Positions 1 through 12,175 of a DNA stretch of 64,000 bases are shown in pieces. A program made the position numbers and the translations under genes. Each line of letters begins with the position of its first letter. Position 1 is the stretch's first letter. The stretch is from contig CM029372.1 in NCBI GenBank assembly GCA_017165825.1, positions 8,950,481 through 9,014,480 of the forward strand, given 5' to 3'. The stretch is from Hepsetus odoe. Lineage: Eukaryota; Chordata; Actinopteri; Characiformes; Hepsetidae. Below the pieces are notes generated by a model. That model saw only the letters and a list, made by a program, of their open reading frames with translations. It was not told the origin of the DNA and ran no database searches.

Positions 1-690
1 GCTTAGGCTTTTCCCTTTCAGTATATGGTATTACAAAACCTTGTCATCTCTCAATGAAGTTATTCTTTTGTCCATACCCACTCTCCTTGCTTAAAGGGGA
101 GGTGGTTTGAGAGACAAAAAAGTCCCTTTTTTCTAATTAATGTGATTTCTTCTGAGCATTGCTTTGTTCTCCATGAAGCCTGGCTGCCTTCTTTTGACAG
201 TTGAAAGTCAGGCTGTTGAGAAAATTTCCTTAAAAAAAATGATGCTGTAATTCAAGCAGAACAGAAAATAAGCAAAAAGTGTTAAATGTCAAATATATGC
301 AGCAATTTTATTTTAATAACAAATGAAAAATGTTGCAAAGAAATGTATTCCCATTAAAAGTATAACAATACATTTGGCTCATATTTTGGACAAAATCGGA
401 ATGGACAGCAGTGGATAAAAACAAAAACATCTGTGTTCATCAACCTTTTCAGCCAAAGAGAGAAACCTGAAGGCTGAATGACTCAAATTCAGCAACAAAA
501 CTGAAAGCCAAACACCTGGGTGTGGCATAACTGGGACCACAAAGCCTGGTTGCAGTTTTTTTCTGACCATGAGAAAAATAAGTCACCATGTATTTACCAT
601 ATTTCTGCACTTGGGTATGATGCTTAAAAGCATACTGAGAAGTAAGTGCAAATGATAAACACATCAAATTGATCCTCTTCCCTTTCCCAT

Positions 691-897
691 ACATTTACAT
701 TTACGGCATTTAGCAGACGCTCTTATCCAGAGCGACTTCCATGTCCTAATTACAGGGACAGTCCCCCAGGAGCAATTCAGGGTTAAGGGTCTTGCTCAAG
801 GACCCAGTGGTGGTAGTGCCAGAGGTGGGATTCGAACCGGGGACCTCTTGATTCAGAGGTTCGTAAGCAAGTACCCTACCACTAGACCACCAACACC
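691..897 (-). repeat. tRNA-derived SINE with L2-like tail, nearly full length
   Basis: Read on the minus strand it starts with a tRNA-like head: a box A-like GGTCTAGTGGTAGG and a perfect box B, GGTTCGAATCC, the RNA polymerase III internal promoter. Then comes a conserved body (ACTGGGTCCTTGAGCAAGAC) and the tail GATAAGAGCGTCTGCTAAATG ending TGTAAATG. The same unit recurs at 23097, 25265 and 38723, with fragments at 15346 and 42237. The tail is shared with fish L2/CR1-type LINEs, which supply the copying machinery for such SINEs. It is the best-preserved box B in the window. Confidence 0.88.
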
Positions 898-1085
898 ATA
901 CACAACAATCAAGAAGACATTCCAAGTGATGCAACAGGGAACACAGTTGTACAGACTAAAAAGGCACTTTCTTTGGACTCACAATACTAATTCAGAAAAC
1001 ATTTATGCATGTTGCAGTGGACGTTGCTTTTTAAGCTAAAAACACAAAGTGTATATGAGATCAGATCAGCTTTTTCCTAGGGACT

Positions 1086-1132
1086 GTGGTGTGTGTGTGT
1101 GCGCGTGTGTGTGTGTGTATGTGTGTGTGTGT
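1086..1132. repeat. Imperfect (GT)n microsatellite
   Basis: GTGTG units are interrupted by GCGC and TATG. Confidence 0.9.
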
Positions 1133-1831
1133 TTCTTGCTCCAAGACTGATGTATTTTCAGTGTGTGTGTGACATACGGCCATGAAAAGAAAACAGGGAA
1201 AGGAAAGCAGCCTGGCTCGGGCTGCACTTGGCTGCAGTGCAGCAGAAGAGAAAGGACAAGGAGAAGAAGGAAAAGAACTGATGACAGTGAGAGCTTATCC
1301 TCTCCCTCAGGCTCTGAAGGTGTGAGAGGCCCTACTGCTATCCATCATACGCACACACTCATACACATAAAATCGGGTAAAGTCATTCATCTTTTCCTGA
1401 AGTATTCTGCATTGTTAATCAGCAGTAGTCACATTAATTTAAAGCAGAGTGCATGGTGCGTGCATTCGTATACATTCACATTTTGGAGTGTAAATGAACA
1501 TGCATGCACTTACAGTGTCTGTGCACATGTGCTGAAGGAGAAGTTTGGCTGTCCTCTCAGTGGTTCCTACTCCACATAGTGGATAGGCACCGACTGCTGA
1601 AACAATACTGGCATCAAATCGGGATATAATTCAGTTTACTCTGGAACAGATGCAGGGAGGTGCACAGTTGGCCTAGCCCTGTGGTTCAGAGGATACAATT
1701 ACAGGTAAGCAATACCCATTGGGGCCTCAGCCAAAGTGCCAAAGTTGCAGAACACGTTTCATATATTTGCCACTTGGAAGTCAAATAGGGAATTAATATT
1801 ATTCAGACAGGCAAGAAAACAAACCCCATTT

Positions 1832-1935
1832 TCTCTCTATCTCATTCTCTTTCTGTCTCTTACTCTCCCTCTCTCTCTCACTCCCTCTCTCTCTATCTTT
1901 ACCCTCCTCCACACACACGCATACACACACTCCCT
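1832..1935. repeat. (TC)n grading into (CA)n, imperfect
   Basis: TCTCTC blocks with T and CC interruptions pass into ACACACACGCATACACACAC. Confidence 0.85.
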
Positions 1936-4750
1936 CCCCCTACATCTAAAGCAAAAGTAATTTTACTCTTTCTGAGTCATACCAAGCACTCTCATAAACA
2001 CCCTCAGCCCTTATTTGCTATTTGTACCCAAACACATTTGGCCAGCCTTAGTCATTGTCCTGAGTTTTTACTGTCTGTTTGTTGCTTAAACAAACAGTAA
2101 ATAAGACAAAAGAAACTGACTTTTTTTTTTTTCTTTTAAAAGCTCATGTTTAGTCTAGGAAAAAAAAAAGTGAGCGCTCCTGGACATTAAAATGCCTTTA
2201 CACTGCAATCTTATTTATAAGGGATCATAATTTTATGATTAAGATAATTTTATGCATTCATAAAAAAAAGGATATTAAGAAAGACTCTCATGCTTTGCAT
2301 CAGTTGTACTGAAGTTAGAGTGTGAGGCTATGTGAAGCTTATGGGAAGCTTTGTTTGTAGGGCAAACAGCTTAGTAGTAGTTATCTAATGTCAAATACTG
2401 CCACCATTCTTTTAGTCATAGTGATCTGTATGATAACAGTCATTAAGAAACATAGAATTTGGAAAATAATGAATTGCATAATCTCAGAAATGCTTGGTGG
2501 TTAGACTGTTTTGGCCGTCCCTCCCTAGTCAGTATATTCACTTGTGTTATCATGATACTGTGGATCATCCAGTTTAGAATCAGTCCCAGTCTAAACACTC
2601 AGGTCTAAGAATTTGAGAAATGTTTAGAATTTTTAAAGATTTAAGAAAGAAACTCTGGTCACTTTTGGAGTGTGAATAAATCTGATGATCTGTGATTAAA
2701 TAAAGCCTTAGAGGTATTCTTTATTGGTAACAAACCACGAGCAACAACTCGCAAATGAGTACTTTCATAGGAACTGTCCTGTGGTTGGTTAAGCTTTATG
2801 GAATGCTAAGAAAATTATTTATAATGAATCAACTTAACAATATTTCAGTCACACATTAAATTATAACAAAATATATTCAGTCTAAGCTACCGGTGTGATG
2901 CATAACACAATGTAAATGTCCATATTTTCACAACTGATTTTTGAGTTCCAGTTTTTCAAATAAAATTTAGCTGCTAACATTCTGTAAAGTTCGTCCTTGC
3001 CACAGTTTCTTATTTTTTAAGTGGAACAGATAGATAGAGAGAGAGTATGGTCACTCTTCATCAGTATTCAGACTATAATGCACTGAAACACGAGTGTCTC
3101 TTAGCCGAGGTCAACGACATGTTGTTAGTCTTGAGTAAGAAAAGCACCAGTTGCTGAGGTTTGTGTGTGTGCATGCATGCGTGCACACTTACAAGGCCAC
3201 AGACATCTTAGCTATACATGATGGCTATACATCTGAACTCAGGGTCATCACTTCTATTTGTGTTGGGCTGACTGGACAGAAAAAATGCTCACAGTCCGAA
3301 GGAAAGCAGGGGAAAAAAAGAGAAAGATGATCCAGACGTTTTCTGGTGGCAACAAGGATGGATTTGAGAAAATGACCTCTATAGAGTTTTGCTGTGACCT
3401 CAACAAGGATACACCCTGTGAACCATGGCCATAAATACAAATGCTGGCCAAGTATTTTATTGTGCCACATGTATTGCATTTGTTCCGAAGCAAATGAAAG
3501 CAAATAAGATAAACAGTCATAGGTATTATATCTGATACATCCGTCCTAAAACAGTATCGCCCATTAGTCTCAGTTTGTAATAATTTAATAATGTTTTTGC
3601 AGATCCACTGAGAGAGAGGGGCTAAGAGCGGTCAATGCTTGTGACTGAGCCACTGACTCTCCATTGTTAAAATGTTCATATGCTAGATTTTCAGGGGACT
3701 TTAAGTTGTTCTGGTGGTGCCAATACTATCAACAACATGTTCGCTGTAACTAAGGTTGTAACTAAGGATGAAGTGAATACAGCAATACACAAAACATTTA
3801 CTAATCACTCACCATAAACAGCTATATAGTTGTATTGATGGATAATGAGCAAGAAGGACCTCTAATGCTGGTCAGCCAAATTTGGGTTAAACATTAACAG
3901 GTAGCTATCTGAACGCGTCTGCTCAGTCTGCTAATTCAAGCTAAAGTTCACAGTGTTGTTAAAACAGGTGTGGTTGGATTGAAACTTCTCTAAAAATAAC
4001 ATTTGGGCCATTAAATAAAACAGAGGAAAGAATTATCATTTAAACTCTTTCCATATTCAATACAGCAGTCATTTAGTCCACAACAAAAAACAACAAAAGG
4101 ATGGCATTATATTATTTTTGTATAGATCAATGTGGGTTTTCTAATTTATACAATAGACAGGTGTCTGTCATCCTTTTGAATGATGTGTTTTAATTGATTT
4201 AAGATGCACAAAAAAGTGTTTCTGCTTTTGTGGACAGGGTTTTAAATGAATGAATAAGGGAAACATGTGCTTTTTTAAATGAGGGAATAAGGGAAACATG
4301 CAGTTTACCTTTGAACCAACTGGTTATTAAATCATTCAGTTTCATTAATTCAGCAAGGCAAAGGGTAGAAAAAAATGTTTCTTTTTTTTTTTTTCATTCT
4401 TAAAGTTTTCTGTTTTTAGCATGACATCTATCCCCTTAACAACTTAGCAACTTCATATGGAGCCATCTGGGATTTTCCAGCAGTACTGAAAAGCTCCACC
4501 AATATTGAAACCTAAATAACTAAAAATTTCATTTGGAGGCATTCCAAAAAGAAACAAATTCTGTAACAATTTAAAGCATTTAAATATAAGTAGAATTTCT
4601 GTAGGATTATAAAAAAAGACTCAAGTTGTAATGCCTGGAAAATGCTCAGTTACTAAACATTATGCACACATTCTGTTCAGATGACATTCACAAGATGACA
4701 ATCAGGCCAAATATGCACACAAAAAAAACTGAGCATGTTTCTGAATAAAT

Positions 4751-4823
4751 GAATGAGTGAGAGTGAGAGTGGGAGTGAGAAAGTGAGAGAGAGAGAAACA
4801 GAAAGACAGAAAGAGAAAGAGAG
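4751..4823. repeat. Imperfect (GA)n/(GAGT)n purine tract
   Basis: AATGAATGAGTGAGAGTGAG passes into GAGAGAGAGA and AGACAGAAAGAGAAAGAG. Confidence 0.8.
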
Positions 4824-5640
4824 TACTACATAACCAGAATGCGAGGCGGGGGGAAAGCAGGACAAAGGCTGTGGGAGCGCAATGGATGCACTGAGGCAGT
4901 GAAAGAGAGCCGTTATGAGAGTGATTGTGTAGATAGTTATGAGCGTGGGCTCCCATTAGGCCCTGTATGGGAACAGGGTGAGAAACCATAATTGGATGGA
5001 TGTGGAGGACTGAAAGATGGAAGCATGGGCGCAGGAGGTCTGAGCGCATAGTGGAAGAGAGAAACAGAGGGGCTTTGACAGAGGAGAGCGTGACGATGTA
5101 ATAGAATCATTTCGCTATGCAGAGGGATGACAAGCTCTGATGGATGGATGGATGGGAGGGGTGCAGAGGGGGAAATACTAAAGTGTTTTTACAGGCCAGA
5201 GAGGAGGGAAGCTCTGCGGAGGTGTGTGGAGAACGTGGGCCAACACACTGTGTGTGTGTGTGTGTGTGTAACAGGCTAGTGAAGCTGAGCTAAAGTTTGT
5301 TTCATTTTGCTCTCAGCTTTTGTAACGGTTCGGCTCCAGTTTCAGATCAATCAGAACATGGTGTTTAAAGTGGGCCGAGGAGGCAAGACAGGGAAAAATC
5401 CAGCAGCCTCTTTAAGGGCAAATGTACATCATCCTGCTTTTTAGAATCACTTTAAGACATAAATAGTGTCGATGTAAACGCAGATAGGGGCTAATGAAGA
5501 CTCGGGTGATTATTCATGGTATGTGTTCAATACGGTTTTTGTGAGGTGTCTTATGTAAAGAAGCTTTCATGAGGAGAGTGATGGCTCTCTTGTAGAGTTT
5601 GTTGGGACATTATATCTCTCTCGACAGTTTTATCTCTCTG

Positions 5641-5668
5641 CTGGGAGACGAGGGGGAGGGGAGGGAGC

Positions 5669-5704
<36 letters not shown>

Positions 5705-5835
5705 GAGAAAGAGGGGGGTATTAGGAGAGAGAAGGAAGCAAAGACAGGGAGAGAGGAAGAGATGGAATGAAAAACAAAGAAAGAAAGTCAGAGGGAGAGA
5801 AAGAAAAGAAAGAAAAGGAAAAGCCCCCCCCTCTT
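5641..5835. repeat. Long purine/pyrimidine tract with (GA)n core
   Basis: The plus strand is nearly all purine from about 5645 to 5825 (GA core 5668-5712, then GGAGAGA, AAAGAAAG and similar). It then switches to C and T (5826-5850). Confidence 0.9.
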
Positions 5836-5959
5836 TTTCTCTCTCTTTCTCAGACACGTGTGCAGGCTTAATCAAGCCGACGCCAGTGTGCAACATTTTC
5901 ATTCTTGCCTCTGGCCCCATGCCTGACAGGTCCCACTGACACAGCACTCAGCACTGCAT

Positions 5960-6004
<45 letters not shown>
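5960..6004. repeat. (CA)n microsatellite
   Basis: A perfect CA run of about 22 units follows GCACTGCATG. A shorter imperfect CA/CG run follows at 6062-6094. Confidence 0.96.
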
Positions 6005-6008
<4 letters not shown>

Positions 6009-9000
6009 CAGCCAAGACGCCTGCTGCAGCCAAGCAAATGGGCTTAGCAGGGCAGTGTTACTCACACACACACATACACGCACACGCACACACAAAAGCC
6101 TACATATTTTATTTAACTGGCCAAAACAATATACCCCATCTTGAGGACAAACCCCAGTGCACAAAACACATAAAGAGTGTCCTTGATTAATGTGAACAGG
6201 ACAAGAACTGGCAGCAAGAACTCTGTAGGTTCAATTGACAATCAGCAAATGTAAGACAATACTGTAAAAGCTGCTGTATAATATACAGTTACCAATGGAG
6301 GATGAAACATTTAGCACACTGCCATTAGCCCTTTACATGCACATGCATGCTTGCTCCTACTGTCTCCTGGTGTACTTCAAGCATTCCCAGCTCCTTCATT
6401 TGCTACTGTTTGTCTGTGTCAGGCTGTGGAAGATGGGACTGTACGCAGGGTAAGGATCACAGAAAGGGGATTTGTTGAAGAAGACTAGTAAACTAAACAC
6501 AACCACACCTTATATGCATAGAGCAACTCTCAGGGCCCACAGAGACAGCACAACAACAAACACAACACACAATAACCAACAGCTCTGCCCTGACTCACCA
6601 GGGCATACAGACACAGAGTTTAATGAGGCACACCTGGCAACCAGACGAAGTGTGCCCAACCTATGCCCAGTCAAGCCAGAGCGATGCAATCCATGCAGTA
6701 TGCTTGGTATCTGGTAGCAGCCTAGTACCGCTGTATTGCTGTTTTTTTTTTTTTTACTATGCACACTAATGACCTGAAATTGCTTTCTGAAAAGCACATC
6801 AGCAAATAAATACATGAATTAAGGGCTAGAGCAAGCCAAATGCACTTTTTGAAGAGGCCTGCTTTTGGATAAGGTTGCTCAAGGGATATCAACACAAAGC
6901 TATAGACTTCTCGTTTATCCCAAGGGTCTGGTGAAAAAGCAACCTCATTTTTTTCCTGCTAAGATTGCTGTTTGACCTCTGTCCTTAAGGAAGGACGCTT
7001 TAATAGAAACAGCGTGTGGTTACTATTTAAGGGCCCAGACACAACAGGTTCAAATGAGGATGGAGACAATGAACCGTGCCAACAGGATATGAAATTCAGT
7101 GTTGTAATACCTATGTCCAAAGTTCTTCTGTACACAAATCTGGAAAATGAATTAGAGCGCAGATGTTGGACAGACCATTCACCGAGCTTTAATGTGGACT
7201 ATTAATTATTGTATTACTTTGTTCCTACTGTCCCAGAGACAGTATCCAAAAAAACACACAGAACAATTAGGTAAAGGATGGAATGCATTATATCAACAGG
7301 ACATACACATGATAGATTGGGGAACTTAATTTCAGACTTCTGCCATAGAAAACAGTAAGCTAATATCTGGCTTCTCATGCAGGTTAATGACATTCTGAGT
7401 AGAGACAGCACAAAACCTCTTTTCCTTTTATTCCCTTCATTGATATTTAAGCTCTGAATAGAGGTGATACTGATTGTTTCACCTTTAAAACTAAGCTTAA
7501 GTCAATGAATTTTTAATGGCCCTATATCTTCAGCTTTCTTTTTTAAATTCATGGCCATTTTTTATTTCCTCTTTATCCCTAGAATAAGAAAGGCTGTTTT
7601 TTTTTGCTTTGCCTTTAGTGCTGCGTTTGGTACACGACCTCTGTTCAAACTCACTACCCTGTGTTGTGCTTCATTCACAGAGCCAGGCTGAAACACTCCA
7701 TATGACGTCCATTTGAGGGGATGGAGCTAATTCGCTGGCTTTATTGGTGGATATGTGTAAATGTGTTACATCAGACAAAGTGATCAGCGCAAAGCAGAAT
7801 TTAATGGCACCTGCATTTTCATTCCCTTCAAGGAACAAGACCTTTTTGGAAAAATATTATTAATATAAAATTCTTCATAAAGTGGCTGGTTCTTGTGTAT
7901 GTGGTTTTAAACAATATGTACAATTTACACCACACTCTTTTATTACAGAAAGGGAAATTTTGTTTCATCATGACATGATTGTCATGATTCACTTAAAATG
8001 ACCATCTAAGCCCTTTTCACACACTAAGCCCAGGTTGTTAGCAGGACACTTTAAGGAGAAGAATATGAATATTATTATATGTGGTACATAGTACAGAGTA
8101 CATTCTTCATGGTGATTTTTTTTCTTGCCCTTCATAGGAAGATGGCCTTTCTGAGTCCTGCTTCCTTCCAAGAGTTCTGCCACTAGCTTGAGGGTGCTTT
8201 CCTTGCTTATGTCACCCTTAGCTTTCTCAGCAGGGCCACAGACTCACACTCCTTTAAGCCATTTTGCAACGTCAGTTGTTAAAACCACCATATAAATAAC
8301 TTTTGATTTAAGGCTGCATGTAGCTACCATTATGTCTGATTGAACTACTTCACTTCACTTTTGCTGCAGCCTCACAAGCAATTCTGTGAGATTTCAAACT
8401 AGATTTGGTCAGAATCAAATAGGATTTGCTCTTTTATCCTCATGATTTCTTATTCAGCATTTACCAGAGGTATCAGCCAAACACCTTGTAACACTTAATG
8501 TTTTTTCTGATGGTTTTAACTGTAATTCAGAGTTATTGCTTATAAATAGTTTTTTTTACTAACATAGGTGACTGTGAAGGTGAAGTGGAAATTGTGGCTT
8601 TACATTTAAATGTACAAGAGTCAACCATCCTTATGTTAGAAACAGTATTAAAATGTGCTCCCAGTAATGTCACCTCTGTCCTTGTGGAGTAACCTAGAGA
8701 GAGAAACTTAAGAGATGGTTGAAGATGTACATAAGTGAACAACAGTATATAAGTATGGGTGAAACTGAAATCTCAGCTGTTATACATTCTCTAAAAGCAA
8801 CTTAAACTGTCCACATTTTATTCATGTTGAGCCAAGTTTCTACATCACACCCAGCTCATTTTCTGCTTACACAGGTGAACACTGAAGTATCTTGCTGAAA
8901 CTGAAGAAGCTGAATTAAAGTAAAAATCAGGCATTCACAACAGGCAGGTCCGTGCATTCTCCACAAGTCATTTCAGATGTGGAAGACACTGCAGCTATCT

Positions 9001-9432
9001 CAGGAAGTGCCCCCAGTCTGTGTATCATCTAGAGGAACTGAAGATGAGCACAGTCCTAACAGGATATTAAATATACTGCAGTCTATCGGCAGGGGGTGGG
9101 GGTGCTCCTCCCTTATGCTGCACTATTCTACCCAAGCAAGAGAAAGAGGATTTTAGACACAAGCATACACAAATTTGTCATGATGCACACAGCTAGTTCA
9201 AAATTTAATATTAAGATTATAACACCAGATGTCAGTAATCAACTGGCTGCTCACAACATTGCTAAGTAGTAACTGAGTTATTTATTTGTAATATTTATTT
9301 GTAATACGTGCCGGTCCCAAGCCTGCAAAGTAGTGACGGGGAGAGTGTAGCTAAACAGCATAGGATGGTGGTCTGTAGGATGACCTTGGAGGTCAAGAAG
9401 AGGAGGAAAGTGAGGGCAGAGCTGAGGATCAA

Positions 9433-9981
9433 GTGATGGAAGCTGAAGGAGGAGGACTGCAAGGTGGAATACAGGCAGGAGATAACATGTCATTGGGAGG
9501 GGTTGAAGAGCTACCAGATTACTGGGAAACTCCTGCAGAAGTGATCAGGCAGACGGCTAGAAATGTACTTGGTGTGACATCTGGAAGGAAGAAGGAGGAT
9601 AAGGAAACCTGGTGGAGGAACCAAGAAGTTCAGGGGTGTATTCAAAAGAAGAGGGAGGCCAAGAAGACTTGGGACAGTCAGAGAGATGAAGAAAGTAGAC
9701 AGGTGTACAAGGAGATGAACCGCAGGGCAAAGAAAGCAGTGGCGAAAGCCAACGATAAGGTGTTTGGTGAATTGAATGAGAGGTTGGACACTAAAGAGGG
9801 AGAAAAGGAGCTTTGCCGATTGGCTAGACAGAGAGACAGATCTGGAAAAGATGTGCAGCAGGTCAGGGCGATGAAAGATAGAAATGGAAACGTACTCACA
9901 GGTGAACAGAGCGTGTTGAGCAGATGGAAGGAGTACTTTGAAGGACAGACGAGGTTAGACACGAGTCTCCATGGACTATGA
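9433..9981 (+). pseudogene. RTE LINE linker region remnant (182 codons open)
   Basis: The frame encodes the charged, coiled-coil-like segment between the endonuclease and reverse transcriptase of RTE LINEs. Landmarks are VTSGRKKEDKETWW near residue 49, CIQKKREAKKTWDSQRDEES, KKAVAKANDKVFGELNERLD, and WKEYFEG near residue 166. After WKEYFEG the frame leaves the normal product: the next bases belong to a stretch just before the FADD motif, read out of frame (TRLDTSLHGL, stop). An ATG is present but is not the original start, because the endonuclease domain is deleted. The same peptide recurs at about 52590-52705 in copy 2. It is a dead gene fragment, not a host gene. Confidence 0.83.
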
Positions 9982-10682
9982 TGTTTGCTGATGATATTGT
10001 GATCTGCAGTGAGAGTAGGGAGCAGCTTGAAGAGAACCTGGAGAGGTGGAGATATGCTCTAGAGAGGAGAGGAATGAAAGTGAGTAGGGCAAAGACAGAA
10101 TACATGAGTGTGAATGAAAGGGAGGAAAGTGGAGTGGTTAGGATGCAGGGAGTAAAGGTGACAGAGGAGGAGGAGTTTAAATACTTGGGATCAACAGTTC
10201 AGAGTAACGGCGAGTGTGGAAGAGAGGTGAAGAAGAGAGTGCAGGCAGGTTGGAATGGGTGGAGAAGAGTGGCTGGAGTGATTTGTGACAGACGGGTACC
10301 AGCAAGAGTAAAAGGGAAGGTTTACCGGACAGTAGTGAGACCAGCTATGTTGTATGGGTTGGAGACGGTGGCACTGATGAAAAGGCAGGAGGCGGAGCTG
10401 GAGGTGTCAGAGTTAAAGATGCTGAGATTTTCGTTGGGTGTGACGAGGATGGACAGGATTAGAAATGAGTATATTAGAGGGACAGCTCAGGTTAGACGTC
10501 TTGGAAACAAGGTTAGAGAAGCAAGGTTGCGTTGGTTTGGACACGAACAGAGGAGAGATGAGGATTATATTGGAAGGAGGATGTTGAAAATGGAGCTGCC
10601 AGGAAAGAGGAGAAGAGGAAGACCAAAGAGGAGGTTTATGGACGTGGTGAGAGAGGACATGCAGGTGGTCGGTTTGAAGTAG
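9978..10682 (+). pseudogene. RTE LINE reverse transcriptase, C-terminal half (234 codons open)
   Basis: The open frame begins MMFADDIVICSES, so it starts at motif C (FADD) of the reverse transcriptase catalytic palm. It continues through the thumb region: MKVSRAKTEYMSVNE, EFKYLGSTVQSNGE (the YLG motif), RVQAGWNGWRRVAGV, VYRTVVRPAMLYGLE, MLRFSLGVTRMDRIRN, ARLRWFGHEQRR and the basic end KRRRGRPKRRFMDVV. This order and wording fit RTE-clade (BovB/Rex3-like) LINE proteins. Palm motifs with the first catalytic aspartate are absent because of the upstream deletion, and the frame differs from that of the preceding linker. It is well preserved for a dead copy, suggesting fairly recent insertion. Confidence 0.87.
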
Positions 10683-12175
10683 GAAGATGCAGAGGACCAG
10701 AAGAAATGGAAACAGTTGATCCACTGTGGCGACTCCGAAACGGGAGCAGCCAAAAGAAAAAGAAGAAGACTTTCATTTTGCAGATGATAATTTCTTGTGT
10801 AATATTTTAGGTGCTCATGAAAATTCCCATCATGGAAATCAACGTATGAGACTAACTTGTCATTAATCCTCATCAAATCAGATGTTACTCGCTATCAAGT
10901 AATGCTTTATTAAGCAACAGCAAGGCTTGAATTAAACATAATCCATAAAAACTGTTTTATTTTCCTCTTTGCCACATTCCTTCTGGTTTAAAGAGATTTT
11001 ATGTTAATGATACACATCATGAAAGAGGCTGGCCAAAGGTGGTTAAAGTAAACAAATATGGCCAAATGTAATGAGACAGATAAGAGTTCTTCAGTTCAGT
11101 TTGGAGTTCTTCAACTCTGAGTCATGCCACCTTATTGGCCATGGTAGAAATTTAAGAGGCTGCACTAACAAGATCATTCCGTAGCAAAATATAAAGAAAT
11201 AAGCAGTTTCTCAAGACTGCAGTATGGTATAACACATAAAGTGTTTCAGAGAATATTAATTCAGCCTTGCTACAGCTTAATGTAGAAATAAGCTTCCAGT
11301 TAGTTAATAATTATCACTTGGAAAAAGCTTGATAAAGGCTTTACAAGAGAATGACCATGTTTGCATATGTAGAAGTGTATTAAATTTATAATCACTTCAG
11401 ATTGATGAGGTACTAATGAGACTAATGAGGTAGTCTGTTGCTGAAGTATGTCAGCTTGAAACCGACAAAGTAGAAAATACAAAGAAGAGGCATGTTCAGG
11501 TTGCTGTATGTTCAGGAAGTGTAGCAATCCTCCCCATATGAATCAAGTGCCCTGAAAAATGCAACTGTTTAGGCTGTGCCCTTCAAAGAAAAACAAAATG
11601 AAAAATGACATTGTTATGCTGAATATGCAGACCTGCTAGGGCATCCAGGTGAGTCATTGTTTATAAGAAACAAGTAAAAAGCTGAGAATCATGGGTCTTG
11701 CATTCAGCAGCGGAAGCAAGAGAGACGTACAAAATGTTTTTATCTGACAGCATCAAACAGAAGAGTCCTGTTTCCCCTCCTATGCTCTGTTTCATTTTGA
11801 CTGTCAAAATACTTATATTCACTAATGTCAGAAAAAGTGCTCCACAGCTTGCTGAGCTCCAAAATATAATTCGGGGCATTTTTTTTCTTGTTGAAAACAT
11901 CTGACTGTATTTATTTCATAAAAGCAAGTACTAAAAATCTCATCTTGACTGAAAGTTAACCCTGAACTTTCAATCAACCTGAGTCAACCCTCATCCAGGA
12001 AGTGTCTGTGATGGTGCCAGAACAAAATTTCGCCAAGCACACGGGAAAGTATTGAGTACTGGTAAAAACTGAAAATAATTTCAACAAATGCAGTTGTAAG
12101 TTGCAAATGCAGAGTAAAGCTTGCATAGAGATGAAAAGATGCATTCACAGCAGGACATATAGTGGCTTGTTTAGT

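Larger units (their letters stand above)
898..9305. other. Non-coding stretch without recognised genes
   Basis: AT-rich sequence with the simple repeats listed separately (1086, 1832, 4751, 5641, 5960). Short hairpins occur at 2067-2100 (TTACTGT/ACAGTAA arms) and 7967-7988 (ATCATGACA/TGTCATGAT, four-base loop). A 16-base unit GAATAAGGGAAACATG is repeated at about 4251 and 4284. No convincing exon was found. Confidence 0.6.
9306..10770 (+). mobile_element. RTE-clade LINE copy 1, internally deleted
   Basis: A short 5' piece (GTGCCGGTCCCAAGCC, the usual 5' UTR start of this fish RTE family as I recall it) is joined directly to the linker between endonuclease and reverse transcriptase. The linker runs to about 9945 and is then fused to the C-terminal half of the reverse transcriptase. 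The 3' end is CACTGTGGCGACTCC, then an AAAAGAAAAAGAAGAAG tail. Endonuclease and reverse transcriptase fingers/palm are missing, so it cannot move itself. Copy 2 at 51436-54448 has the missing parts in eroded form. A 13-base tandem duplication (ATTTATTTGTAAT) lies immediately upstream at 9280-9305. Confidence 0.85.

Noticed and set aside
780..897. tRNA gene suggested by box A and box B
   Set aside because: It continues into a SINE body and LINE-type tail and recurs elsewhere in the window. The cloverleaf stems are not complete, so it is a SINE head and not a working tRNA gene.
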